The position numbers and the translations under genes are program-made. A stretch of DNA of 64,000 nt from Paramacrobiotus metropolitanus (lineage: Eukaryota > Tardigrada > Eutardigrada > Parachela > Macrobiotidae), in assembly GCF_019649055.1 (NCBI RefSeq), contig NW_026570263.1:682001-746000 (forward strand), given 5' to 3'. Below the pieces are notes generated by a model. It made no database searches and was not told the DNA's origin. It worked only from the letters and a program-made list of their open reading frames with translations. Below are positions 38,801-49,666 of this stretch, one piece after another (the stretch's first letter is position 1; every line of letters begins with the position of its first letter).

Positions 38801-41800
38801 TGTCCACCGCCCCACTCCAACGTCCACTCTCGCTTAATCGACATTCTTTCAACTTGAAACACTACGGAATTTTGTACAATTCTTTTCGATTTTTTTTCCA
38901 AGTGTTTATTTGAATTAATTTCATTTATTTTCTGAATTTATTTTAATCCACTTTAATTCCAATAAAAAATTTTTCATGTTACACCAATAAATTTTTGCGC
39001 AATTGTTTTACGAGTAATTTATTTTTTCTATGTGCATGAATTATTTTATAAAAGCATTTATTTTCTGAATTATTTGTGCAAATTTTTTGCAGTTCATTTT
39101 CCGTGTATTTATAGTTTGGAAAGTAAATACAGTGTAATATCTAAAGTAACTTTCTTTATTTCCCGAATTGACTCTGCTTCCATAATTACACTTTTAGGGA
39201 AAATTTAATAATTAGACGTGAAATGTTTGTTAGAAGTGGCAGGATGACTGGAGCTGGTTTAATGAGAAAACCTGTGCCGCAATAAAAGAGCAACAAGCTG
39301 GGAGGAAAAGTAGTTCAAGGGAGCGGAAGTGCTGGTGTGTGTCGGGTATTTTTAGCAACCGGCGCAATCGTAAGCAGCGCCATAAAGCGTCATATATAAT
39401 ATATACAGCAATCTTCCGCTGGATTTTGCCGGTCACAGGCCGATCTGTAAACGGTAGCCATAACGTTGAACGGTTGCCGCGCTGACTGGCGTTGTGCAAA
39501 ACGGACCTCCCCTGGGTAAACAAATTTCTTAATCAATTCTCAATACAACTTACATGATTGTACAATGACAAAAAGTATGTCAAATCAAGATAGAGCCGCG
39601 CTGGTCGCCGCTGTTAAACTGATCAATTTGTCCGCATTACACTCCATCAGCTAAGCGTCTGTTGTCAATTATTATCTATCAGGCATATACACGAAATTAC
39701 GGACCAGGGGAAATATCGGCCGATTATACATATATAGAGGCTGCAGCATCTGCACAATTAACGTCCATCCGGTGGACGCCATGCGCCGGCTGTCATCTCG
39801 GGAGAAATATGACAATCCGCCAAATACAGCATTACAATAACTATGCGCTGCCATTTCCTCTCTAAGTGCGCCGTGTGTTTCTTGCGCATAGATTAGATTG
39901 TATCGAGAGGGAAATATCTCCTATATAGGATCGATACTGGCCGCTGCCGGGGTGAAGAACACTTGGCCGCGCTGGCTGCCATAACGCCGGTAATATGATC
40001 AGCGCTCACTGCCGTTCGAGGGAAGCGTCCGCCGTGTTATTGCATCATGCCGGGGCCCGATTGTAATCATAGCGCGCAGTGCACTTCAGCGCGCACCCTT
40101 CATTATCGCGACAAGGCACTGCAGCCACTCGGGCCGCTCTTCACTCTTGCATAACATTTTTTCTGCAACAATTTCTACATCCGGCAGCCTAAGATTCAAA
40201 GGAGAAAGCGCGGTGACCTTTGTCTGTGCAGCAGTGGCCTCGCTTCTTTGATGGACAAGGGCGCTCGGGCAACCACCATAGGAAGCCAGCTAAGTGGACT
40301 GACTACTGAGAACCGTGCCACTACACTACACTTTTTTGATTATCAAATTGACAGGGTAAACCTAGCAATAAGCACGCTGTACCGGAAATATGACAATTTA
40401 CCGAAGCATTAATCCGGCAAGGCAAATACAAGCGCCGTGTTACGAACTACATGAAAATTTATTAAATATGTTCGCGATTTGAACTTGTCCATATGAAAAA
40501 TAAACAAAAATTTTGCAAAAACGTTGCCCACTGTAGGACTCGAACCTTGGAAAGTGTACTACGTAGCGTTGGCCAAATGATAACTATAGATCACATGGTA
40601 CTACCTTGGACCACGCGTTCACTGCGCTTCACGGTTAACGTGCGAAAGTCACTGGCGCTTGTTAACTAGCCAGCGCAGTGGACCGGCTTCCCAGGGCGGC
40701 TGCCCGGCGCGCCTGAAGTGGCCCCCTTCGCACGCCACCGGAAGGGCCGCTCTTTAGCCGCTCCACTGCGAATCGGCGACGGAGTGTTCACGGCGATTGT
40801 AGCCAGTTAGGAAAACACGGCCATTGATCATGGCTGCGAGCGGGACGGAACGGGAATCGCTGGCAACAGGACAGGAGCAGGCAGCCCTGCAAGCTGTCGT
40901 TGCATTGCACGCTCCAGCGGCCAGCCGGCGCATGTCAGCGCACAGCCTCCACTGAGGCGTGCCGGCGCAGTTAAGACCGATCGCATTAACCAGCATAACA
41001 TGTATACTGTATAGTGTAGTGTACTATCCACACAGCACGACAAGTGGGATGATTGCCATTGTGGCGGAACACTGCCGCTGACCAGTGGTCGTACGGCGCA
41101 TTATACCCACCACGACAATGGGTATGCTAGCGAGTGCGTTGTGTTGGTCGGGGTTAAAAGCGTGTCAAGCAGCTCCTGCTGTTTTAATTGCACTACCGCT
41201 AGGGAAGCCGGAATATACGCCGGGTTTTATTTTAAAATTCCCAACCTTACCGACAAGTGTATATACGAACGGCACGCCTCGATGGACGGCTGTTATTCTC
41301 CGGCTGGACGTGTCAAATTAGCTAATGTGAGCTAACACGCGTCTCATAACACCACTGCTAATACACCGTACGTTCACCGAATTCATGGAGATTAAAATTA
41401 GAATTTACAACGCTTTATCTCCACGATATTTTTCAGACTCCTAATTTTTTACAGCGATGTTTTATAAGGAAACTACTAATATTATATAGCATTTTATGTA
41501 TAATATTTATTTTTATGTATAAAACATTTTATTTTGCAAATAATGATTATTTTCTCGGGTGGGAAAATGCGAAAACCAGCTGCTGAAGCATTAACGCCGG
41601 CCATCGCTGCTGTTGCCGGTTTCGTCAGCAGCTGGATCGGTGAAAAGCGCGCGGCGCACAATGTTGATTAAATTTGCGGCTTTGCTCTGCGCTGAGCGGT
41701 GATTAAATTGTATTTGGTGGATATGTGCGACGCAAGGGTAAAAAAGCCCATTAATCAGCAGAATCCATTTCCTGGATGGTGATAAAGCAGCACACTGCAC

Positions 41801-42823
41801 CGCCGGCCGAAAGGTTAAATCGGCCTGCCGGTCTTCTGTATATCCAGTGTCGTCTAGATCTATTTCACCGTAGATTTAATTTAACGTATTACGTGCGTGC
41901 CCATATCTATATCGCCGCTGACGGCTACGGTTACCGGCTAAATAACCCGACATATATATCGTTTTATACCGATTATATATGCGCCGTAAGTACGTGACGT
42001 CACTGGCCCCGGCACCGGCTCCCAGCAGCGTTCCGTTGTGTATTTTTAGCGGCAGTGCGAAGCGATAAAGAGCACTTAACACTTCCCCTCATCAGCTGAC
42101 AGCACTGTATAGCATCCGCGAAGAAGTTGTTACAGCCACTGATTTTATTGCCTGGATCTTATTTGCAACGCCGCAGTACGAATGCCCCCGTTTGTTCCTA
42201 TTAATCATTAAATTACCGGCAAAATATAACCGAGATACTTTTTCATTATTCCTAATTATCCCGCTTCAACGGGGACTTATACAGTACCGCAATACAAATG
42301 CCCCCGCTTGTTCTTATTAAGCATTACCGTGAGTTCCGAACACTGGCAAAATAGAACCGCGGTCCTATTCCATTATTCCCGACTTACCGCGCGATGCACT
42401 GGGCACGTAGATGTTGAGGTAGAGGCAGTCCTCGCTCTGGTTGCGCAGAAAGACATCCAGCCGGCGCAGATAGTCCAGCCGGGAGCGGGGCGTCTCCTTG
42501 TTCCGCACCGGCACCGCCTGCGGACACACCGGGCCGAAGTGCGTGGCGTTACGCACGCCGCCCTCGAAGGGCGAGGGGGTGGTGGGCGGCATGAAGCGCA
42601 GACTGCCCACCGGGGCGGCGGCGTACGGGATGCCCAGGTAGGCCTCCACCGGCTGCAGCGCCGGCTTCAGATCGCTGGTGAACTGCGTTAGTAACCCGCG
42701 CAGCACCCCGTACTTGGTGGACACCACCTTCGTCAGCGGCCGCGTGTAGCTGGCCGTGTTGCCGGAGCCCGCCGGCAACCAGGAGAGCAGCAGGCATGTA
42801 ATCCACAATATATACATCATCAA
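29839..42823 (-). CDS. Nlg: Neuroligin (catalytically inactive cholinesterase-like adhesion protein), 6 exons
   Basis: Postsynaptic type I membrane adhesion protein; the family binds presynaptic neurexins. Exons are 42823-42388, 33713-33570, 32622-32557, 32068-31747, 31691-30550 and 30302-29839 (857 residues, all phases closing). It begins with a hydrophobic signal peptide ([15 protein letters not shown]). The esterase-like domain shows [10 protein letters not shown], the EDCLYLN motif, the [11 protein letters not shown] oxyanion region and GNYGLMDQ. At the nucleophile elbow it has LGQGSGAAC, with Gly239 where esterases have the catalytic Ser, as neuroligins do. Exon 5 ends in a Pro/Ser stalk and a transmembrane helix ([18 protein letters not shown], about 685-702). 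The cytoplasmic tail holds RTFNTFSD, like the gephyrin-side tail motif of vertebrate neuroligins, and ends ETAV, a class I PDZ ligand. Intron 1 is 8.7 kb. Confidence 0.92.
32128..32400. repeat. TATA/TATAC-rich low-complexity array
   Basis: About 270 bases of variant ATATAC/GTATAT motifs fill the short intron between neuroligin exons 3 and 4. No coding content. The array is palindrome-rich and likely to be length-variable. Confidence 0.8.
35536..35652. repeat. AT array, first copy flanking the minisatellite
   Basis: The array contains repeated tatataaactacatatata units separated by cgtatacatatata blocks. The same units recur in the second array at about 36978-37135. Confidence 0.8.
35936..36275. 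repeat. Minisatellite, about six units of 50-53 bp
   Basis: The core ctctggatagtagtggtag starts at 35984, 36037, 36088, 36139, 36189 and 36240, so the period is 50-53 bases. Each unit continues ttcggtcactcgtt, then acctagcg, then gctgtgtg. A degenerate half unit precedes the first full one. Units differ mostly by single bases and short indels. Confidence 0.9.
36978..37135. repeat. AT array, second copy flanking the minisatellite
   Basis: Same composition as the array at 35536-35652, with tatataaactacatatata and tcgtatacatata blocks repeated several times. The two arrays lie either side of the minisatellite in neuroligin intron 1. Confidence 0.8.
40517..40586 (-). other. tRNA-like Pol III promoter remnant
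   Basis: On the minus strand a perfect B-box (GGTTCGAGTCC, 40546-40536) follows an A-box-like TAGTTATCATTTGG (40586-40573). A T5 run (40521-40517) follows as a terminator. The acceptor and T-stem do not pair well, so it is not a working tRNA by eye. A tRNA pseudogene or tRNA-derived SINE fragment is more likely. Confidence 0.35.
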
Positions 42824-43352
42824 TCAGGGTTTTTTGCGAGGGCTGCCGATGGGATCATAATGCAGCCGGCAATTATTATTATTATTATTATTACATCAAG
42901 AGCAGACAACCCGGTTACTCATTCATCGCCGTGATAAATGACTATACATGTCAGTCGTGTATACATATAAAGACAATAGCAGTGACCGGTAATGGGGCTG
43001 TAAATGCAACAAAGTTATCGCCAGCAAGTGAACGCGGTTAGGCAAATACGGTTATGCCAGCCGGAAATGTGCAGCGGTACAGCGCCGAGGCAGCCCGGCC
43101 ATTATACGGCTTGCCGCTTCCTCCAGCCGAGTGTGTGTGTACGCCTATACGGGAAGCAGGACGCCGGCATCAACACCGCACAGCCTCCCCGGTACTATAC
43201 TGTACAGCATAATATTGTAGTATTGTACTTGTACAAACAGAATACAAACACGGCCACACACGCCCGCGTCATGGCTGGGTATACAGCGCCGCGATTATTG
43301 CCGGGTTGGCAGTTTCGTGCGAGACGCGGCGTGATTGGTCGGCGCGCCCCGC

Positions 43353-43360
43353 TGACGTCA
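43353..43360. promoter_or_regulatory. CRE-like site (TGACGTCA)
   Basis: A perfect CRE octamer sits inside the palindrome gctgacgtcagc, with an inverted CCAAT box about 20 bases before it. It lies about 530 bases upstream of the neuroligin start codon. CREs commonly bind CREB/ATF factors; which gene it serves is unknown. Confidence 0.35.
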
Positions 43361-44932
43361 GCGGCGCATTATGTCGCTGAGTACACAGTGTTAGTGGCTA
43401 AAAGCCATCGCTGTATTTACCCAGTCTCTCGCTTTTGACGGGATATCGCATATATAAAAAACGAAGCATTTTTTATATATGATTAATCAAGAAATATAGG
43501 GGAGAGCGGCGCTTACGCAAGCGCTTTTAGAGGAATGACTACAGCCGGGACGTTGCTCCGGTTGGCGTGAAATATTAGACGGGGCACTCTGCGCAATTTT
43601 GGGGTTGGCGCTGACAGCGCCTGTCAGTCCTATACCGGAGGATTCCCGCGTGAATAGCCGCGGAGTGCGTAAGACGCGCAAAGCCGGCTTTTTGCGCTTA
43701 CGGACGCCGGTCGCTGACAGGCGCCGTACAGGCAGGAAGAGGAAAACCGGGAAAAGGGAAACAACAACTGTTTAAGTGATCGTTTGACTTGCGCGCACGG
43801 CTAATCGATGCGGGGAGAAAAAAATATTGGTGGGCCCACTCCGTCCGCGTGGCTGTGCATATTTGCACACACTGCAGTCGTAAACGGGAAGAGCGCGGGA
43901 TAAATGGAGGGAGCGTTAGGCCGGGGATTGGGCTGGAGAGATTTTTTAATCAATCTCAATCCGCGTCGCGGGTTTTTTCGCGTGTTTGTTTGCCGCGTCC
44001 ATCAATTGCTCTTAAGTCGCTGGCTATAGTAAAAGCGAGGCCTGGATTGCCGCTAAATTGGCATAGAGAGTCGCAGACAGACCAGCGCAGTTGCCGGTTT
44101 AAGCCGATCTGCCTGTCTGCACAATGTGCGCGGCCAGGCATGTCGATGCGTTGTGACAGCTCAGGCCGGCTTTAAACTGGCCAATTAACGAGCGGCACCG
44201 AGCATCTGCCGTAATCAGCTTAAAATGACCACCCCGTGACGTCGGTAGCCCGGCTAAAAAAAGCCACTCAGCGGTACGATATTTTATTGTGTTGTCATGT
44301 TGGCTAATGTCAACATAAACTATATTCGCTGCAGATTGAAAATAACCCAGAGCGCAAATTGTGCCGGCTTGAGCAATTAATAATAATTTGCGCGCATATA
44401 TGCATGTTTCACTGTATACTACAGATACACTGCGGCGAAGAAAAAACTATCCCGGTTGGGATTGTGTAGAGCTAGCGCAGATTGGCGGACGCGGTTTAAT
44501 TGCATAATTCGCACATTTGTCAAATGACGACGGCGTGCAGCTGCGGCCGGAGCGGCGGAGATAGTTGCTTTTCGACGACAAATTAATCATTGCCAAGTGT
44601 CAATTAAGTGGTGCAGCGCGGGCCGCGGGAGAGCGCGGCGCTCTTAATTGACGTCTGACGTCGTCATTCCACACGGACCGGATTCATGCCGAACTGTACT
44701 GCAGCATATGCTCAGATTGCACATGATGTAGCTGTAACGGCGAGCAGGCTTTCCCACGCCAGTCAAAGGCCGCCAGCAAAGGTCAACGCCAGCTGCCAAC
44801 CCCGCCTCAACGAGCAAATTAAACCCTCGTCGTGTACGTGAATTTGCGCAAAAGTCTAACGACCTGCGAAGCTGTGCTGGAAAACTGAAAGAATTAAATG
44901 GAGAGAATCGAAGAAGAAACACCGAAGCGTAG

Positions 44933-44970
44933 GCCTCCATACATACGACCTAGGTCGCATGTATGGAGGC
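44933..44970. repeat. 38-bp near-perfect palindrome
   Basis: The 19-base halves 44933-44951 and 44952-44970 are reverse complements except for one position. The centre is cgacctaggtcg, which includes an AvrII-like cctagg. There is no loop. Confidence 0.85.
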
Positions 44971-45768
44971 GGTCTCGGTCGTTCCTTTATGTACTATCTA
45001 TTCAGGTATACAGTCAAGAACACTCAGTAATTGAGCCATTTGTAATACACGGAATTCAATGGGATTCCGGAAGAAACCTTTGGGAGCAGTACTCCAGCAG
45101 CAATTACACGTATTATAGCGGAGTATTTTGTACAATAACCGTCAAAGATTTGATGTGCGGCCGGGAGTAGTGGAGTGTGGGCGCACAATATCCATGGACA
45201 ATACAGTGCCGAGATAAATGGAATTAACTCGACTACAGCGGGCTTCCTTCGTAACTGCTTTAGTGTTCGTTTGGGAATAAGTACCCTATATGATGCAAGA
45301 CGTAATCATGTCAACCTAATGCTTCTTACGTGCCGGTTTGTGTTTTTCTGAAGGAATTGTTACGGAGCAGCCAGCATTGCAATTAACGTTTAATTCCGAT
45401 AATCGAGTATCGAGTACGTAGTCACTACGTACTAATAGTGCTTTAACGACTAAATGCATAGAGATACAGTATTATAATTATTACTGAATGCACGATATAC
45501 AGCACCTATAACAACTTAGCTAGAACCCACAGTCAACGATTCAATTAACAGTGAAGCTCATGTAGACTTAATAACCTGTAATACATTTCTCGGAATTCCT
45601 CTAAATCATCAGAGGATGGAATGACAGCGAATTATACTGCGATATCTACAGGTACAGAGTACAGATACAAGCAGTGGCGAGCGAATAACAGAACAAATTT
45701 CGTCAAAATCTGCTCACCAGTCAGCTATAGCGCTGCTGCTCTGACACGAGTGGAAGTCGCTGCGATAT

Positions 45769-46010
45769 ATGACCAGGTCGTGGTGCTGCGGCTGGTTACA
45801 TCCCAGGTCAGTGCCGGCCTTCTTTGCCATGGGGAGATTCCGAGATTGTCACGCCGTCCGGTCGCTTGTCGCCAGTACGTGCGCGGGAGATTCCGGGAGG
45901 TTCCAGTTCCGTTTCTACGCCAGCCGAAGCCAGGGCGCGCTTTCAGGCTTTCATGGGTCGGTTTCTGTCACATGCAGATCCGATGTGCATTTGTCGACGG
46001 TGACCACTAT
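45769..46010 (+). CDS. Possible CUB-like exon or relic, uncertain
   Basis: One plus-strand frame in this GC-rich patch reads GRFRDCHAVRSLVASTCAG and then FQFRFYASRSQ..GFHGSVSVTC. This recalls the end of a CUB domain: GRFC, a Ser-Thr turn, a hydrophobic FxFRFxA strand, then GFxxxVxVxC. A possible acceptor (tcccag before 45810) and a possible donor (TCGACG followed by GTGACC near 46001) exist. No upstream CUB half or neighbouring exon was found, and another frame is also open here, so it may be a relic or chance. Confidence 0.2.
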
Positions 46011-46641
46011 TATTGTGATCCAATAGTACGAACATTAAAATGTGAGGTAGACGTACTTCAACAGTATATCTATAATATAAAGTACAGATATACGTATGTA
46101 TGTACTATGTAGTTTGAGAAAATATGTTATTCAATTTAACTATGCTAAGCCAGTTTAAACATCCAAACACACACAAGCGTCACACAGCAATGTGACAGCA
46201 TCAAAAGACAGCGGAGACATGCGGCCGAATCACAGAGAACGTTTGATCTAAATTAGCCGAGGCTGGTGTCGTTCCCAGGATGGATGCCGCATTTCCACGT
46301 TGAACTTCGATGCTGAACCTCTGGCGCAAATACTCCGTATGAGAAAACTACTCAGTACGAGAAAATCGTCACAACATCAAGTATTCAAATGGCGAACAAT
46401 GAGCGCGCCACCGCTCGTAGGTGGCAGCCAGACTGTTAGACAGCCTGAGTGTGTCGCTACGGCCGGCCGCCTGCGAGGGGCGTTTCGTTACAAAACAAAC
46501 ACAGTCTGGCAGTCCTGCGCTTCAGTTCTGCTCGTGACTCGTGGACGAGTTTTGTCATCAATTTTGTGATTAATGTTGTCCTGCGATCATTCGATATTAA
46601 GCCATTTGTCCGCTGTCTGGAGATTTGCCCCGGTATGCTGT

Positions 46642-49003
46642 ATGCCCACCCGTTCCTGCAACATGCACCTCTTCGCCGGCAGTTACGACAGCGCCGTGGT
46701 GTACGACATGTACCAGTGGAACGCGGTGGAGGTGTTGATCAACGGAGCGCTGCAACACGGCGTCGTCGTCGGTCTGGCATCTGGTGACAACGCCAACCGC
46801 GGTCTTCTAATCGATTTCGACTGTCCGCAGCGTCACTCTGAGTTTGCCACGTTCGACAGCATCTTCAGCGGTCCGTACCTAGCCCCCGGGTCTTGGGATG
46901 CCTGGAAGAAGCCTGCATGGGCGGAGAAGCATCCTCTACAAGCTTTAATGCGCGTCGGGCGAGATCGCGCGTGGACGTGGTGTCCTGTCAAATTCATACT
47001 GCCAGAGAATGCCCAGCTGTGTAAAGCGTTGTTCAGCGATATCCGTTGCGGACTGGTGGAGGTGCAGTGGGGCGATGCGCAGACGAAGGAGCTGATTCCG
47101 CTCCCTCAGATCCGCGGGGTGCCTTCACCTGAAGATCTGCAGGTGCGCCGCGGGCATCCTGAGAGTTTTGTCAGCCGCGAATGCCGTCTGCCCCGCGGAT
47201 ACTGGTCGGCGCCCCCGGAGGCGACGCGACGGCTGTGGGAGAGGCTCGGCCGCGAGTTTAGTGCCTGCTGCATCGCCGTGCGCACTGAATGCTTCACGTA
47301 TTTCCAGCGCCACGATGAACTGCCTATTTCACCCGACAGACTGGTAAGTGCAGCTTGTACATTGCACGTGATCGCTTTTCTTGCCCGTTATGGGTGACTT
47401 CCATCAGCGAAAAATTCTTTGTTATTCTGGATAAAATATTCTGTTGCCAATATTCGTATGGAAATAATTACTGCCGTATTATCTATTTAGGTATCTTTTT
47501 AATCTATTTAAATAAAATATTCTTTAATTAAGATTACCCGTTACAGGCGTTGTGTTAATTTTTTTTATTTTTCACTGTTATAAAAATGACATTAAAATTG
47601 TTACAGTTTTTAATTGTTACATTATAAAATTCGTATGGAAATAATTACTGCCGTATTATCTATTTAGGTATCTTTTTAATCTATTTAAATAAAATATTCT
47701 TTAATTAAGATTACCCGTTACAGGCGTTGTGTTAATTTTTTTTATTTTTCACTGTTATAAAAATGACATTAAAATTTCTGTACGAGTATTAATTTCTGTA
47801 CGGGGTGTATTAATTTTATATGCGAGCTGAAATGGGAATTTGTTGGGTTAAGTACTTAAATCCGCAAAGTAGGCAGAAAATAAATCGTTATTGTAAATTG
47901 TTGTCGGGAGCGGTATTTTCGCGGCGTAAATAGCTACTTAATTTTAACATTAACTGGGTTCTGATTTGCAGGACAGTACTTTCGATTACTTTATCCAACA
48001 CCCGTCGACGCATAACAGCGGCCGCGGCGAGACGGAAGGGCGCCCCGAAGGGGAATGGATCAACCGGCGCTTCGTGCCCCCTCTGAGAAGAGTCAAAGCC
48101 CCGCCCACCGAGGCACATCGAACGAGTCGCGGCATTCCCTTGGCCAGCGAAATACTGTCGGAAGTCTTCCAGTCGCTGGACAGCGTCGAGCGGGTGCGGA
48201 AGCGGCGCGTCTGCCGCCTGTGGGAGGCCGTGCTGGACGCCGGCGCCCTCGGGAACCCCCTGTGGATCTCCTGCCGGTATCCCTTCCACACGGTCCGCGA
48301 TGCCGAGACGGAGCAGTTTATCCTGGCGGGCGGCCTGCTGAAGTACGCCACGCCCACCACGGACACCGTCATCCTGGAGGATTCCTTGGAGCTGGCGTAC
48401 CGGTCGCGGGACGTGTATGAACTGTTAACGACACTCGTGCAGTCGCGGCGCTTCACGACGCTGGTCCTGTCGCGGTGCGATTTCAGCGATCAGGACTTCG
48501 ATTTTGGCGATTATTTGGAGTGGATCAACGAGCGGTTGTCCGCGGTGGCCGCGACGTGCAGTGTGGTCGTGTGGCGTGATTGCAAGATGGCGCTGACGTA
48601 CACCAGCGCCCAGGTGACCTTTGCCCGCTTCGATCTGCGGGATACACCGGCGCGGCGCCTGGCGCAGTTGTGGGAGGTGTATGAAAGGTCACTGGTGTCC
48701 CCGGAGGTGATCGACGTGCCGCGGCTGGCGGCGTGGGTGGCGCGGTGTGTCAGCGCGCCGGATACTGACGCCTGCTTCGGCATTCTCCTGGTACGGCCGT
48801 GTTTTTGTCCCCCGTCAAGCGATATGGGCATATGACGCCAGTGTTTGTTTTCTGCGCAGGTGTTAAACGAGTATGTCGGTGCTGATCCGCGGACGCTGCC
48901 GCCGCGCTCCGCGTGGACGATGGAGAATCTCATCGATTTGGATGTGTTCAGTCTGCCGCGAGTGGCGCAGTTTGCTTTGTACAGTATGACTGGCGAGAGT
49001 TGA
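46642..49003 (+). CDS. F-box domain protein with novel N-terminal region, 3 exons
   Basis: Exons are 46642-47343, 47972-48790 and 48860-49003, with GTAAGT/GTACGG donors and all junctions in phase 0. They give 554 residues, or 577 if the in-frame ATG at 46573 is used. In exon 2, PLASEILSEVFQSLDSVER followed by VRKRRVCRLWEAVL matches the F-box pattern (LP.EiL..vF..L....R...vcr.W). This module usually binds Skp1 and recruits substrates to SCF ubiquitin ligases. The N-terminal 230 residues (starting MHLFAGSYDSAVVYDMYQW) match no family I know. The region after the F-box is not an obvious LRR, WD40 or Kelch array. The C-terminus is DLDVFSLPRVAQFALYSMTG. It resembles expanded F-box-like families I associate with tardigrades, but that link is from memory and unverified. 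Confidence 0.85.
47452..47776 (+). repeat. 148-bp perfect direct duplication in F-box intron 1
   Basis: Copies 47452-47599 and 47629-47776 appear identical base for base and are separated by 29 bases. They lie entirely inside the intron between exons 1 and 2. Perfect identity in AT-rich intron sequence means a very recent duplication, or an assembly artefact. Confidence 0.92.
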
Positions 49004-49666
49004 CGAAAGTGCAGTCGACGGTGTTAATACCGTGTTATGTACCGGTTCGGTGCTGGCGGTGATTTTTATTTACTTTCACTGTGGATGTCTTCTCTTGCCA
49101 GGTAGTACTGGTGAAATTGGAATTACAGTTGAAGTTGAATTTGAAGCTGAAGTGCAAAGCTGACTATAAACTATAAAGTACAGTAATAACAAACAATAAT
49201 ACAAGTACTGTATGTGGAATCTATCTGTACGTAATGGTCACTGCTTATTAATTAACTCACCACATGAACTAATTAACTACGAAAACAAATAAGCATTCGG
49301 TCCTGGAAGAAACAACCGAAATCGTCATTTTTGCCCGTCTACTGAAGTAGGTGACTAGGAGCAGAACAGACATTAACTGTTAACAGCACATCGCCGCCGC
49401 CGCGTTGCTTTTAAAACGCTCGGCCATGGTCCTGATCATGCAGTTACGCTGGCTCGGCCTTGGGTTGGGAAGTCGCCATACTGACCGCCCTTTGATCGCG
49501 GTTTACTGCGTGCGTCGCATTCGGCAATCACATCCGAATATCCGATCAGTGAGAGCAGCAAGATTTTCGGTTTGACGTTTTGGCTGCTTTTCTCCCGTTC
49601 CCGCTGGCTGTTAAGAATTAGATATAATTAACTTTTTTTGAAGATCACACAGCCAGCGAAGCAGCC
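49004..49666. other. Spacer between the F-box and White-like genes
   Basis: About 660 bases separate these two same-strand genes. It must contain the 3' UTR of the first and the promoter of the second. No AATAAA or clear TATA box stands out. Confidence 0.5.

Larger units (their letters stand above)
33714..42387 (-). other. Neuroligin intron 1 (8.7 kb)
   Basis: The intron joins a phase-1 donor (GTAAGT at 42387-42382) to the acceptor before 33713. It holds two related AT arrays, a 51-bp minisatellite and a tRNA-like Pol III remnant, described separately. No nested gene was recognised on either strand; the longest open frames are short and of random composition. Large first introns of neuronal adhesion genes often hold enhancers, but no specific site can be called here. 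Confidence 0.7.
42824..46641. other. Divergent intergenic region between neuroligin and the F-box gene
   Basis: It holds the 5' flank of neuroligin, including an ATT microsatellite at about 42871-42891. Near 43333-43455 lie an inverted CCAAT (gattggtc), a CRE (TGACGTCA, 43353-43360) in a GC-rich palindrome, and a TATATAAAA facing the plus strand. Further on are a 38-bp palindrome (44933-44970) and a possible CUB-like exon (about 45769-46010). No complete gene can be built from these. Confidence 0.5.

Noticed and set aside
43004-43438. 144-codon plus-strand ORF upstream of neuroligin
   Set aside because: Composition is random, it crosses the CRE region, and no splice or family evidence supports it.
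45621-46112. 163-codon plus-strand ORF as a protein
   Set aside because: It overlaps the possible CUB-like frame in a different phase. The composition is random and its ends lie in AT-rich DNA.
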